A stretch of 37,714 nucleotides of DNA from Bacillota bacterium (GTDB taxonomy: Bacteria; Bacillota; Sulfobacillia; JAIMAT01): positions 1 to 37,714 of the forward strand of contig JASBVM010000010.1 in NCBI GenBank assembly GCA_029961055.1, read 5' to 3'. A program made the translations under genes and the position numbers. Position 1 is the first letter of the stretch; every line of letters starts with the position of its first letter. This document shows positions 7,537 to 15,682 of the stretch, one piece after another. The notes below the pieces were generated by a model that did not search any database, was not told the origin of the DNA, and worked only from the letters and a program-made list of their open reading frames with translations.

Positions 7537-9015
7537 TCAGTGGCCGGCCGAGCCCAGCTCGCCGATGATCACGCCGAGCATCGCATCGATGCTGCTGACC
7601 ATCTTGGCGGCGGCCGCGTAGGCGGTCTGGTACTGGACCATGTGGACCATCTCCTCGTCCACCGAGACGCCGGAGACCGAGGCGCGCTGGTTGGCCAGCT
7701 GCTGGACCAGCGCCTGCGTACCCGCCACCTGGCCCTGGGCGCCCTGGGCCTGGTTGCCCAGCGTCGCCGCGGTCGCCTGGAGGAAGCCGTCTGGCGTCGC
7801 CCGCAGCGTCCCACCGCTCGGCCCCGGCAGGGCGAAGTCCGCCTGCTGGTTGGCCAGACCGGCGATCGCCGCCGCGTTTCGACCGTCGTCCGTCGGCAGC
7901 GGGCTGTCCGCGGTCCACCCCTGGGCGGATGCGGCCGCGATGCCGCCGGGCGTCGTGACCGCCACCTGGAGGCTGGAGAGGTCGAAAGACGTCCCCGTGC
8001 CGCTTCCCAGCGTGAAGAAGGCGACGCCGGTCTGCCCGTCGGCGGTCAGGCCCGCCTCATGGACGGCGTTGACGTCGGTCGCGAGGCGGTAGGCGAAGGA
8101 GGCCAGGCGCTGGCGGAGCGCGGGCAGCCCCTGGGTCGTGTCGGTCAGCATCGTCACGTAGCCGGTGATTTCACCGCCCGCGAGACCGACCTGCTGGGCC
8201 GAGACCCCGTCCGTCGCCGAGAGCTTTCCGGTATTGGCGTCGAACTGCAGGTGCAGCGCCGCCGGCGTCGCCTGACCCGCCGTCGCGAGGAGCGTCACCT
8301 GCCCGGTGCCGGTGCTGTCCGGCAGGCTGATCGTCAGGTCGCCGTTGGGCTGAAAGCTGGCGGTGGTGCCGGTCAGATGGCTCAGCTGGTCGAGCAGCCG
8401 GTCCCTCTGGTCGAGGAGGTCGTTGGGCGTCATGCCGCGCGCCAGGAGGAGGCGGATCTGGGGCACGATCTGCGCGATCTGGTCGAGGATCCCGTTGGCC
8501 TGGTCGACCCGGCTCTGGACGGCCGAAACGATCCCGCCCTGGATGGCCACGAGCCGCGCGTCGGTCTGCTGCAACGCCTGGACCAGGTTGTTGGCCTGGT
8601 CGAGGACCGCCTGCCGCGTCGCCCCGTCCGAGGGGTTGTTGGCGAGGTCGTTCCAGGCCTTCCAGAACGCGTTCAACGGGCCGGTCAGCCCCTGGCCCGC
8701 CGGCTCGTCCAGCGCCACCTCCATCTGCTGGTAGACCTGCTGGCGGATCTGCCAGTCGGCCAGCTGGGCGTCGCTCTTCCGCCACTCGCCATCCAGGAAG
8801 AGGTCGCGCTGGCGGGTGATCTGCCTGACGTCAACCCCGCCGCCGACGACGCCCGGACGCTCGGGCACCCCGGGCAGGTCCACCAGGTCGGGCCGCTGGA
8901 CGCTATAACCGGGTGTGGTGGCGTTGGCCACGTTGTGGCCGGTCAGCTCCAGCGCCAGCCGCTCGGCGGCCAGCGCGCGCTTCATGATCTCCAGCCCGTA
9001 GAAGCTCCCCGACAA
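7537..9015 (-). CDS. flgK: Flagellar hook-associated protein FlgK (HAP1)
   Basis: FlgK is the first junction protein on the hook tip. The 492-residue product starts SGSFYGLEIMKRALAAERLA and has the rod/hook signature LTGHNVANATTPGYSVQRP at about 24-42, then WKAWNDLANNPSDGATRQAVL (about 111-131), and ends with VSVDEEMVHMVQYQTAYAAA plus a helix near the C-terminus, the classic FlgK closing motif. The TTG start at 9015 follows GGAAGGGG by 10 bases; no ATG or GTG nearby fits the family start. It begins 18 bases after flgN, the gene of its export chaperone, so the two are co-transcribed and probably coupled. Confidence 0.96.
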   Translation of the reverse strand: MSGSFYGLEIMKRALAAERLALELTGHNVANATTPGYSVQRPDLVDLPGVPERPGVVGGGVDVRQITRQRDLFLDGEWRKSDAQLADWQIRQQVYQQMEVALDEPAGQGLTGPLNAFWKAWNDLANNPSDGATRQAVLDQANNLVQALQQTDARLVAIQGGIVSAVQSRVDQANGILDQIAQIVPQIRLLLARGMTPNDLLDQRDRLLDQLSHLTGTTASFQPNGDLTISLPDSTGTGQVTLLATAGQATPAALHLQFDANTGKLSATDGVSAQQVGLAGGEITGYVTMLTDTTQGLPALRQRLASFAYRLATDVNAVHEAGLTADGQTGVAFFTLGSGTGTSFDLSSLQVAVTTPGGIAAASAQGWTADSPLPTDDGRNAAAIAGLANQQADFALPGPSGGTLRATPDGFLQATAATLGNQAQGAQGQVAGTQALVQQLANQRASVSGVSVDEEMVHMVQYQTAYAAAAKMVSSIDAMLGVIIGELGSAGH

Positions 9016-9033
9016 CCTCGATCTGCCCCTTCC

Positions 9034-9549
9034 TCAGCGGTAGCGTGAAAGCGAGCGCGCCGCCGCCCGCAGGCTGGGCTCCACCGGCCGCCCCTCCGGC
9101 GTATAGGCGGAGACCACCTCATTCCGCTGCAGCACGTCCCGCAGGAAGCGCACGTAGCGCCCGAAGCTCTCGATCAGGCGCATGGTCGTATCGTTGGCGC
9201 GGCTGATCCGCTCCACCTCCTCCTCGATGTCGCGCCGCAGGCCGGCCAGCCTCTCGGCCTCCGGCGCCGGCAGGGCGGGGAGAACCGCGGCCAGGGAGCT
9301 CTCCGGCGGCAGTCCGGCGGCCAAGGCCACCCTCTGCTGCGCCGCCCGGCGCCGGCGGCGGCTCCGTTCCAGCTCCTGCAGCACCTCGTCCTGCTGGCGG
9401 AGGGCGGCTTCCACGTCGGCCATGCGCGCCGCCGTCAGCGCCGCCTGCAGCCGCTTCGCGCTCGCACCCAGGCGCCTGCAGGCCCGGCGCTCCGCTTCCA
9501 GCGCCGAGCGGAGCTCCTCCCATCTCCCGGTTTCGCCCCGGCCGCTCAT
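9034..9549 (-). CDS. flgN: FlgN-type flagellar export chaperone
   Basis: FlgN chaperones FlgK and FlgL for export. This 171-residue, almost entirely helical protein has a long amphipathic coiled coil (about 10-70, rich in Arg, Glu and Ala), then a second helical pair and the family-like ISRANDTTMRLIESFGRYVRFL segment (about 116-136), followed by a short tail with YTPEGRP. Sequence identity in this family is low, so the call leans on position: its ATG overlaps the flgM stop as ATGA and flgK follows 18 bases later. This is the flgM-flgN-flgK-flgL order of Bacillus. Confidence 0.85.
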   Translation of the reverse strand: MSGRGETGRWEELRSALEAERRACRRLGASAKRLQAALTAARMADVEAALRQQDEVLQELERSRRRRRAAQQRVALAAGLPPESSLAAVLPALPAPEAERLAGLRRDIEEEVERISRANDTTMRLIESFGRYVRFLRDVLQRNEVVSAYTPEGRPVEPSLRAAARSLSRYR

Positions 9550-9977
9550 GGCCGGGATCCCGGATCCGGCCGGGGAGCCTCCGTGCCCCCACTCGTGGAC
9601 GGGGAGGAGCCCAGGCGACCGGCCAGCTGGTCGGCGACCAGCCGGCGCAGCCAGGCCTTGGCCACCTCCTCGCCCGGAACCTGGTAGGTGCCCGCCTCGA
9701 TCCGGCGGCGGATCGACTCGATCTGGCGAGCCCTGGCCGGATCGGAGGAGGCGCGGGCGCGCAGGAGCTCCTGGGCGACGGGGGAGAAGTCCACGGAGTC
9801 GTGCTCGCCCGCGGGGGTCGGTCCGCTTCCTCCGGCTGCAGGGGAGGATGCGGCCCGGTCTTGCTGCGTCCGGCCGGCCCGCTCCGCCCCGGCGGCCCCC
9901 GGCTTCGGCGGGAGCTGCGCCTGGTACTCCTGCAAGAGGCGCTTCAACTGCTCGCTGGAGATGCGCACCTGCACCAC
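9546..9977 (-). CDS. flgM: Anti-sigma-28 factor FlgM
   Basis: FlgM holds the flagellar sigma factor SigD/FliA inactive until the hook-basal body is finished. The sigma-binding C-terminal part is clear: VDFSPVAQELLRAR (about 62-75) and RARQIESIRRRIEAGTYQVP (81-100) followed by VAKAWL. The protein has 143 residues, longer than the usual 85-100, with a disordered Pro/Gly/Ala insert at 22-58 and a Ser/Pro/Gly-rich tail. The first GTG at 9977 gives MVQVRISSEQ; a GTG three codons later, with GAGG 8 bases upstream, gives MRISSEQLKRLL, which resembles the family better and may be the true start. Confidence 0.9.
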   Translation of the reverse strand: MVQVRISSEQLKRLLQEYQAQLPPKPGAAGAERAGRTQQDRAASSPAAGGSGPTPAGEHDSVDFSPVAQELLRARASSDPARARQIESIRRRIEAGTYQVPGEEVAKAWLRRLVADQLAGRLGSSPSTSGGTEAPRPDPGSRP

Positions 9978-10037
9978 CTCGTGGGTTCTGGATGGGCTCC
10001 ACCCCGTCTCCCGCCGCCACGGGGCCTGCCGCCCGGA

Positions 10038-10064
10038 GAATCGACCGGAGGCGGGGCCGTTTGA
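10038..10064 (-). promoter_or_regulatory. Candidate sigma-D (sigma-28) promoter of flgM
   Basis: In the 102-base gap before flgM the minus strand carries TCAAA (10064-10060), 14 bases, then GTCGATTC (10045-10038). The known sigma-D pattern is TAAA, 15 bases, GCCGATAT, so the core CGAT and the AAA of the -35 match while spacing is one short. It would let flgM-flgN-flgK-flgL be switched on by SigD, as in Bacillus. Inferred from similarity only. Confidence 0.4.
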
Positions 10065-10079
10065 GCCTCCGCTGCAAGG

Positions 10080-10493
10080 CTAGTCGTCCGGGTTGGGGCG
10101 CGTGTGGAAGCGGCCGGTCCGGGGCGCAGGCGCCCGACCACCGGCGGGCCGCGGGGGTCCGGCCCGCGACGGGCGGTCGCTGGCGGCCAGCCCCAGCTCC
10201 TCGACGCAGCGCTCGCAGAACCTGCCGGTGGGGATGGGCGCGCCGCAGCGCTCGCAGGTCAACTCCCCGCCGGTCAGGCGCAGCCGCCCCTCGCGGATGA
10301 AGCCTGTCACCTCGGCCAGGGAGACGCCCGTCGCCTCGGCCGCCTGGGCGGCGGTTCCGCCCGGATGACGGTCGAGCCACTCCCGCACCCGGTCGAAGTC
10401 GGTCTCGCGCGCCTCGATGCACTCGGGGCAGAGGGTGGCGCCCGCCGAGGCGAAGAGTCTTCCACACCGTCTGCAGTTGAGAAGCTCGGCCAC
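10080..10493 (-). CDS. yvyF: YvyF-like flagellar operon zinc-ribbon protein
   Basis: The 137-residue product begins with a zinc-ribbon: NCRRCGRLFA and LCPECIEARE within the first 30 residues. A central winged-helix-like section RVREWLDRHPGGTAAQAAEATGVSLAEV suggests DNA or protein binding, and a second cysteine pair set CERCGAPI / FCERCVEEL follows around 80-96. This matches the flagellar operon protein family typified by YvyF, whose exact function I do not know. The Arg/Pro-rich tail after residue 105 looks disordered. GTG at 10493 has GGAGG 9 bases upstream. It sits between comFC and flgM as in Bacillus. Confidence 0.85.
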   Translation of the reverse strand: MAELLNCRRCGRLFASAGATLCPECIEARETDFDRVREWLDRHPGGTAAQAAEATGVSLAEVTGFIREGRLRLTGGELTCERCGAPIPTGRFCERCVEELGLAASDRPSRAGPPRPAGGRAPAPRTGRFHTRPNPDD

Positions 10494-10521
10494 CGGCTCC
10501 AGCCTCCCACCCGGCTATCGT

Positions 10522-11307
10522 TCAGCGGCTGCCCGTGTAAAGCGGCGCCGCGGCCACCACCGCCTCCACGCGCCCGGCGCCGGCCGCGTAGAGCGCCTCC
10601 GCCGCGGCGTCGAGGGTGGCCCGCGTGGCGTACAGGTCGTCCACCAGAAGGAGTCGGGCTCCGGTGATGTCCTCCTCCACGAGGAAGCCGCCCGCACGCG
10701 CGAAGCGGCGGTGTTCCCGGCCCCGGCCTTCCTGGCTCGCGGCGTCCCGGGTGCGGAGGAGCGACCGCACAGGGAGCCCCCAGGGCGCGGCCACCACCCG
10801 GGCGAGGAGCTCGGCCTGATTGTAGCCGCGGTGCCGGAGTCCTCCAGGGCTTGCGGGGAGAGGGACGACGAGATCCGGTGCGCCCAGACCCTCGCGCAGG
10901 CGAAGCGCCATCAGCGTCCCCAGGATGCGGGCGAGGTCGGTGCGACCGCTGTGCTTCAGCGCCAGCACCGCCCCGCGCAGGCTCCCCTGGTAGACGCCGA
11001 TGCAGCGGAGGCGGGCCGCCACGGGCGGATGCGCCGCGCACTCGGGGCAGAGCTCACCCCGGGCCGCTGCGCCGGCGGCGGGGCGGCCGCAGCGCGGGCA
11101 GACTTCCTCCTCGCGGGGGATGGCGTCGAGGCAGGCGCGGCAGAGGGGCGGGAGCTCGGCGGGCACCGCGGCCAGGCGGCGGCAGTCCCCCTCCTCCGGT
11201 CGGGACGTCGCGCCGGACAGGGGACCGCCGCAGAGGGCGCAGCGGCCGGCATCGGGGTAGAGGAGGGCCAGCAGCTCCTCCCGGGCGGCCTGCCAGAGAG
11301 GATTCAC
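10522..11307 (-). CDS. comFC: ComF family protein (ComFC, phosphoribosyltransferase-like)
   Basis: ComFC belongs to the late competence proteins that act in DNA uptake or handling of incoming single-stranded DNA. The 261-residue product has an N-terminal zinc region with several cysteine pairs (CALCGGPL, CRACLDAI, CPRCGRP, CPECAAH within residues 23-91) and a C-terminal PRTase fold with the PRPP-loop-like ARLLLVDDLYATRATLDAA near residue 218. The GTG start overlaps the stop of the upstream GGDEF gene as GTGA, so the two are translationally coupled. No comFA helicase gene precedes it, unlike Bacillus, so it may serve a housekeeping role. Confidence 0.92.
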   Translation of the reverse strand: MNPLWQAAREELLALLYPDAGRCALCGGPLSGATSRPEEGDCRRLAAVPAELPPLCRACLDAIPREEEVCPRCGRPAAGAAARGELCPECAAHPPVAARLRCIGVYQGSLRGAVLALKHSGRTDLARILGTLMALRLREGLGAPDLVVPLPASPGGLRHRGYNQAELLARVVAAPWGLPVRSLLRTRDAASQEGRGREHRRFARAGGFLVEEDITGARLLLVDDLYATRATLDAAAEALYAAGAGRVEAVVAAAPLYTGSR

Positions 11308-12992
11308 GGCAGGCCGGCCTGGCCGAGCTCGGGGCCCTTCTCCCGGTACATCATCCGGTCGGCGATGCGCAGGAGCTCGTCCACGCTCCGCCCGTCCTCC
11401 GGGCTGACGGCCACACCGACGCTGGCGGTGATCCGGATCAGGGTCCGCTCGCCGGCGGAGAAGGCGTACCCCGCCAGGGCCCGCTGGATCCGCTCGGCCG
11501 CCTCCTCGGCCGAGCGCCGGTCGGCTCCGGGCAGGATGACCGCGAACTCGTCGCCCGCGTAGCGGGCGGGCACGTCGCTCTCGCGGACGGAGCTGCGGAT
11601 CACCTGGGCGGCCGCGCGCAGCAGCTCGTCGCCCACCTGGTGGCCGAAGTGATCGTTGTAAGACTTGAAGCGGTCCATGTCGAGGAAGAGGACCGCCACG
11701 GGCTGGCCGCTGGCAGCCGAGCTCTCCAGCTCCGCCTGCAGGCGGCGGACGAGGTACCGGTAGTTGTAGAGCCCCGTCATGGCGTCCGTCTGGGCGGCCT
11801 CCGTCAGCTGGGTGTAGAGGAGGGCGTTATGGATGGCGCCGGCCGCCTGGCTGGCAAGTACCTCCAGCTGCTGCCGGTGGCCCGGGCGGTATCCGGTGGG
11901 CGGTCCTCCTCCCAGCATCACGAGACCGAAGGCGCTGGCGCCGGAGGTCAGCGGTGCCACCAGCACGCCGTGAGCCAGGGCCTGCGCGCCCAGCGGCAGG
12001 TCGGCTCGCACCAGCTCCTCCGCCGTCAGGACCCGCGCGCTTTGGGAGCGGAGCACCTCCCTCAGCCAGGGCACCCCGGGATCGAGGCTGCGACCCTCGC
12101 AGGCGGCCCCGGTGGCCGCCTCGCAGACGAAGCGCTCCCCGTCTTCGCTCAGCAGCCAGAGCGCCGCCCACTCCGCCGGGATCAGCCGCCGCGCAGCCGC
12201 GCTGAAGTGTTGGAAGGCGGTGGCCACGCCCGTCGCCCGCGAGAGCGCCAGCGCCGTCCGGTGATAGAGGTCCAGCTGCTCGTGGGTCTGCCGGAGGACC
12301 AGGTAGAGACGCGCCAGGGCGAGGAGGGGGAGAAAGGTCGCCACGGCGGTGAGCAACAGGCCTCCCAGGCCGGCGTCCGCGTACGTCTCACTGAACATCA
12401 GGCCGAAGATGGCGCTCGCGAGCGTCAGGGTGGCGTCAAAGAGTACCTGGCGCCGGTCGCTCAGGAGATTCTCCCCGTGCACCAGCCAGAGGAGCGTTCC
12501 GACCAGCGCGTAGTTGGCCACGAAGTAGCCGATGCCGAAGACGGCCACAAACGTGGCCATGCGGGCGTGGGGCCAGACGTAGGCTCCGGGGACGGGCCCC
12601 GGCACCCACGCGGCCGCCAGGAGCGCCCCCAGGCCGACGTTGAGCGCCGCCTGACCGGCGTTGAACGCGACCGCGTACCACGGGCGGCGCTGCCAGCGCC
12701 ACGTGTCGTAGACGTTCCACAGCCCCATGCTCAGGCCGTCGATCAGCATGGCCGGTCCGACGCCCAGGAGGAAGAGCGCCGCCACCGAGATGGCGAAGCC
12801 GAACCAGAGGTTGCCCCTGTCGGGCACGGGGACCGAGAGGAAGTCGCTGACCAGGGCCAAGCCGAAGAGGATGAGGCCCAGCCGCAGGTCGCCGGCCTCC
12901 GGCCGGTAACCACGCAGCGCCCAAAGCGTACCCGCCAGGGCGGCGACGAAGACTGTCCAGGCCAGCACCCGCGCCCAGGCCGACCGGCTCAT
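11304..12992 (-). CDS. Membrane GAF-GGDEF protein, putative diguanylate cyclase
   Basis: A 562-residue sensor that probably makes cyclic di-GMP. Residues 8 to about 225 hold seven or eight hydrophobic segments of an unassigned membrane sensor module; a GAF-like domain follows (about 235-380, ATAFQHFSAAARRLIP to SQAAGAIHNALLY). The GGDEF domain covers about 390-555, with DAMTGLYNYRYL, LFLDMDRFKSYND, the active-site loop RYAGDEFAVI (AGDEF at 479-483, a variant seen in active enzymes) and SVGVAV. RESD five residues ahead of the loop is a product-inhibition I-site (RxxD). I chose ATG at 12992 because GGAGG lies 7 bases upstream; an ATG at 13013 has none. It is coupled to comFC. Confidence 0.92.
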   Translation of the reverse strand: MSRSAWARVLAWTVFVAALAGTLWALRGYRPEAGDLRLGLILFGLALVSDFLSVPVPDRGNLWFGFAISVAALFLLGVGPAMLIDGLSMGLWNVYDTWRWQRRPWYAVAFNAGQAALNVGLGALLAAAWVPGPVPGAYVWPHARMATFVAVFGIGYFVANYALVGTLLWLVHGENLLSDRRQVLFDATLTLASAIFGLMFSETYADAGLGGLLLTAVATFLPLLALARLYLVLRQTHEQLDLYHRTALALSRATGVATAFQHFSAAARRLIPAEWAALWLLSEDGERFVCEAATGAACEGRSLDPGVPWLREVLRSQSARVLTAEELVRADLPLGAQALAHGVLVAPLTSGASAFGLVMLGGGPPTGYRPGHRQQLEVLASQAAGAIHNALLYTQLTEAAQTDAMTGLYNYRYLVRRLQAELESSAASGQPVAVLFLDMDRFKSYNDHFGHQVGDELLRAAAQVIRSSVRESDVPARYAGDEFAVILPGADRRSAEEAAERIQRALAGYAFSAGERTLIRITASVGVAVSPEDGRSVDELLRIADRMMYREKGPELGQAGLP

Positions 12993-13013
12993 CCCTCGGC
13001 CTCCCCCGGCCAT

Positions 13014-13160
13014 CCGGTGTGACAGATCGTCACGAACCCCGCGTTTTGCCGTCTAACCCGACGACGTCAAGCTTCCGCAGCGTTTGCCACGGTCGGCAAG
13101 ACGTCCGGCTTCCGATTTCGACATCTGTCTTTGCTTTCCTTCCAGGCAATCCTGATCTTG
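13014..13160. other. Gap between metK and the GGDEF gene
   Basis: After the metK terminator about 150 bases precede the GGDEF start. The stretch is less GC-rich than its surroundings. I see no good sigma-A promoter pair and no complete riboswitch consensus, although the gene would need its own promoter if the terminator is efficient. Confidence 0.4.
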
Positions 13161-13216
13161 GGAAGAAAAGGTCGGGCGGGGCGCGGTCCGCTCCCAGGCC
13201 GGTCCCGCCCGCCCTC
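13161..13216 (-). terminator. Probable intrinsic terminator after metK
   Basis: About 47 bases after the metK stop, the minus strand carries GGGCGGG (13216-13210) and its complement CCCGCCC (13180-13174), with a long GC-rich arm between, followed by GACCTTTTCTT. The stem plus the T-rich run fit a Rho-independent terminator ending metK, though the loop is longer than ideal. Confidence 0.55.
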
Positions 13217-13262
13217 TCGGCCGCAAGCGGCCGTCGCTGCCCGGCGGGCAGGTGCTTCTGCT

Positions 13263-14447
13263 TCAGCGCACCGCCGCGCGCAGCTCCCCCGTCCGGTTCG
13301 CCCTCTCCCACGGCAGATCCAGGTCGGCGCGGCCGAAGGCGCCGTACGTGGCCGTGGGGCGGTAGATGGGCCGGAGCAGGTCCAGGTCGCGGATGATCGC
13401 GGCCGGCCGCAGGTCGAAGACGCGCCGCACCACCTCGTCCAGCTCCGGGTCGGGCAGCGCCCCGGTGCCGAAGGAGTCGACGTGAATGGAGATGGGGCGG
13501 GCGACGCCGATGGCGTAGGCCACCTGGATCTCGCAGCGGCGGGCCAGGCCGGCCGCCACCAGGTTCTTCGCCACCCAGCGCGCGGCGTAGGAAGCGGAAC
13601 GGTCGACCTTGCTGGGATCCTTGCCGGAGAAGGAGCCACCGCCGTGGTGGGCCGCACCGCCGTAGGTGTCCACGATGATCTTCCTGCCGGAGAGGCCCGA
13701 GTCGCCCTGGGGGCCGCCGACCACGAACCGGCCTGTGGGGTTGACCAGGATGCGGGTCCCCTCGTCCAGGAGCCCCGCCGGGATCACAGGGCGGATCACC
13801 TGCTCGCGGAGGTCGCGCTCCAGCGTCGCCAGGTCCAGGTCCGGGTGGTGCTGGGCGGAGATGAGCAGCGTGTGCACGCGCACGGGCCGCTCGTCCTCGT
13901 ACTCGATGGTCACCTGGGTCTTGCCGTCGGGGCGGAGGTAGGGCAGGACGCCGGTCTTGCGGACCTGGGCGAGGCGGCGGGCCAGTGCGTGCGCCAGCTG
14001 GATCGGCAGGGGCATGGCCTCCGGCGTCTCGTCGGTGGCGTAGCCGAAGACCATGCCCTGGTCGCCCGCGCCCTCCGCGTCCAGCGGGTCCTGTCCGATG
14101 CCCAGGCGAACTTCCAGCGACTGGTTCACGCCGGCGGCGATGTCCGGCGACTGCTCGTGGATCGAGGTGACCACCGCGCAGGTGTCGGCGTCGAGGCCGA
14201 ACTTGGCGCGCGTGTACCCGATCTCGCGCACGGTCCGGCGGACCACGGACGGGATGTCCACGTAGCAGTCGGTGCTGATCTCTCCCGTGACGAAGACCAG
14301 CCCCGTGGTGACCAGCGTCTCCGCCGCCACGTGCGCCTCCGGGTCCTGTTCGAGGATGGCGTCCAGGATGGCGTCGGCGACCTGGTCCGCCACCTTGTCC
14401 GGGTGGCCCTCGGTGACCGACTCGGACGTGAAGAGGCGATTGGCCAT
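13263..14447 (-). CDS. metK: S-adenosylmethionine synthetase
   Basis: MetK makes SAM from methionine and ATP. The 394-residue product carries [14 protein letters not shown] (residues 9-22, His15 in the ATP site), the [12 protein letters not shown] loop near 115, and [19 protein letters not shown] near 260, the phosphate-binding loop with its catalytic Lys and Asp. Length and motifs are fully typical. I prefer ATG at 14447 (GAGGGG 8 bases upstream, [11 protein letters not shown]) over an in-frame GTG at 14456. It is inserted between a flagellar rod-type gene and the GGDEF/comF genes and has its own promoter and leader terminator. Confidence 0.97.
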   Translation of the reverse strand: MANRLFTSESVTEGHPDKVADQVADAILDAILEQDPEAHVAAETLVTTGLVFVTGEISTDCYVDIPSVVRRTVREIGYTRAKFGLDADTCAVVTSIHEQSPDIAAGVNQSLEVRLGIGQDPLDAEGAGDQGMVFGYATDETPEAMPLPIQLAHALARRLAQVRKTGVLPYLRPDGKTQVTIEYEDERPVRVHTLLISAQHHPDLDLATLERDLREQVIRPVIPAGLLDEGTRILVNPTGRFVVGGPQGDSGLSGRKIIVDTYGGAAHHGGGSFSGKDPSKVDRSASYAARWVAKNLVAAGLARRCEIQVAYAIGVARPISIHVDSFGTGALPDPELDEVVRRVFDLRPAAIIRDLDLLRPIYRPTATYGAFGRADLDLPWERANRTGELRAAVR

Positions 14448-14591
14448 GGCTCCCACCCCTCGTCACCAGAAATCCGAGGCGATGCTGGCGTCGGCCCGCG
14501 CCTGCTCGCCGCGCCTGGACCCGGTCCCGCCGCCGTGGCCGATCGGGCGGGCCGATCGGGCGGACTGAGACGGCCTGTCCGGAGCCCGGGC

Positions 14592-14618
14592 AAAAAAACG
14601 CCCCTCCACCGGGAGGGG
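14592..14618 (-). terminator. Strong intrinsic terminator in the metK leader
   Basis: A perfect 7-base stem CCCCTCC/GGAGGGG with a 4-base loop (14618-14601) is followed on the minus strand by CG and seven T residues (14598-14592). It lies between the promoter at 14697-14726 and metK (start 14447), so it must either attenuate metK or end an upstream transcript. Confidence 0.85.
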
Positions 14619-14696
14619 TTCTCGTGCGCCCGCTCGCCTCGCAACGTCGCACACCGCTTCGAGATGGACGGTCCAAAAGGGCGAGATATCGAACGC

Positions 14697-14726
14697 ATGC
14701 TACCATCCGGCACCGCGCCCCGTCAA
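14697..14726 (-). promoter_or_regulatory. Sigma-A-type promoter upstream of metK
   Basis: On the minus strand TTGACG (14726-14721) and TAGCAT (14702-14697) are separated by 18 bases. The -35 is 5 of 6 to consensus and the -10 has 4 of 6. Transcription would start near 14690, giving about a 240-base leader to metK that contains the terminator at 14592-14618. Confidence 0.6.
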
Positions 14727-14790
14727 ACCGTCCGGGCGGCCCAACGGGCCCTTCACGCCGAACCCCGGCCGATGCCGGAGGAAGCCGTGC

Positions 14791-15555
14791 TCACGTCACC
14801 GTCGAGGCCAGCCCATAGAGCCGCCCCAGCTCCTGGTCCTCGGTGCGGAGCGCGGAGGCGCTCAGCTGGTAGGCGCGCTGTGCGCGGATCAGGTCGACCA
14901 TGGCCGAGGAGAGGGCGACGTTCGAACCCTCCAGGACCCCCGATACGACCAGCCCGGCCGGCGCGCCGAGCCCTGCCGGCGCCGGGGATCCGGCGTAGGT
15001 GCCATCCGGCGCGGGGACGATCGGACCGTCCAGGCGGACCACGGCCAGTTGGCCCACCGTCTGGCCGCCAGCGAGCAGGCGGCCGCCGGAGTCGACCCGG
15101 ACCTGGTCTTCCCCCGTTCCCGGGGGTAGGCGCAGCGGCTGCCCGGTGACGCTGAGAACCGGAAGCCCGTCGGGATTGACCAGAAGACCGGTGGAATCAG
15201 GCCGCAGGGCCAGCGTGCGGACGTAGCCCGTGGAGCCGTCGTCGCGGCGGACGGCGAACCACCAGCCCTGCTGTGCCAGGGCCAGGTCCAGCGGACGGCC
15301 CGTGGGGGTCATGGGGCCCATCCGGTCGACCCCGCCGTACGTCAGGAAAGCGCTTCCGTAGGAGACGGGGCCGAGCGCCGCCTGGAAGAGGCCGTTCACG
15401 TTCCGCTGCAACTGGGGCTCGAGGTAGCTGTCGAAGGAGTCGGCGGTTCGGCGGTAACCGGGCGTGTTGACGTTGGCCACGTCGCCGGCCAGTGCGTCCA
15501 GCCACGCCTGTTCCGCCACCATTCCGGACCCCGCCATGTAGATGCCTCGCAGCAC
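14791..15555 (-). CDS. Flagellar basal-body rod/hook family protein (FlgF/FlgG, FlhO/FlhP-like)
   Basis: A distal rod or proximal rod component of the flagellar axial structure. The 254 residues begin MLRGIYMAGSGMVAEQAWLD and contain the family signature ALAGDVANVNTPGYRR (21-36); the C-terminal signature SNVALSSAMVDLIRAQRAY (about 213-231) is also intact. FlgF and FlgG are about 250-265 residues. Bacillus carries two such genes, flhO and flhP, after spoIIID-mbl; only one is present here and mbl is missing, so I cannot say which of the pair it represents. GTG start with GGAGG 8 bases upstream. Confidence 0.9.
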   Translation of the reverse strand: MLRGIYMAGSGMVAEQAWLDALAGDVANVNTPGYRRTADSFDSYLEPQLQRNVNGLFQAALGPVSYGSAFLTYGGVDRMGPMTPTGRPLDLALAQQGWWFAVRRDDGSTGYVRTLALRPDSTGLLVNPDGLPVLSVTGQPLRLPPGTGEDQVRVDSGGRLLAGGQTVGQLAVVRLDGPIVPAPDGTYAGSPAPAGLGAPAGLVVSGVLEGSNVALSSAMVDLIRAQRAYQLSASALRTEDQELGRLYGLASTVT

Positions 15556-15574
15556 GAGTCTCGCCTCCGCCCGC

Positions 15575-15592
15575 GGCCCCGCGAGCGGGGCC
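15575..15592 (-). other. Hairpin between spoIIID and the rod-type gene
   Basis: A perfect 7-base inverted repeat GGCCCCG/CGGGGCC with loop CGAG lies 20 bases upstream of the rod gene start. It has no T tract on the minus strand, so it may be a processing or translational element rather than a terminator. Confidence 0.35.
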
Positions 15593-15682
15593 CGTCCGAC
15601 ACATGCTCGTGCTTTCGCCGGGGAGCTGGCGATTCCTGCCGAATCCTGGCGACGGAGGCCGGGCCGGCTGGGGGCGGGCGGG

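Larger units (their letters stand above)
14448..14790. other. metK leader / intergenic region
   Basis: This 343-base gap holds the promoter and terminator listed separately. Between terminator and metK it also carries a tandem 13-base duplication of GCCGATCGGGCGG at about 14539-14564 and a run of GC-rich sequence with no open gene. Within the first 100 bases of leader a 6-base helix (GTGTGC with GCGCAC, allowing one G-U pair) and a TTCGA/TCGAA pairing are possible. I looked for SAM-I, SAM-II and SMK consensus elements and did not recognise any. Confidence 0.5.

Noticed and set aside
13014-13130. c-di-GMP-I (GEMM) riboswitch upstream of the GGDEF gene
   Set aside because: A GGCAAACG run looks like the start of the motif, but the following GACGCAAAGC block and the receptor helix are missing.
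14448-14700. SAM riboswitch of a known class ahead of metK
   Set aside because: No SAM-I, SAM-II or SMK conserved blocks are recognisable; only promoter and terminator are supported.
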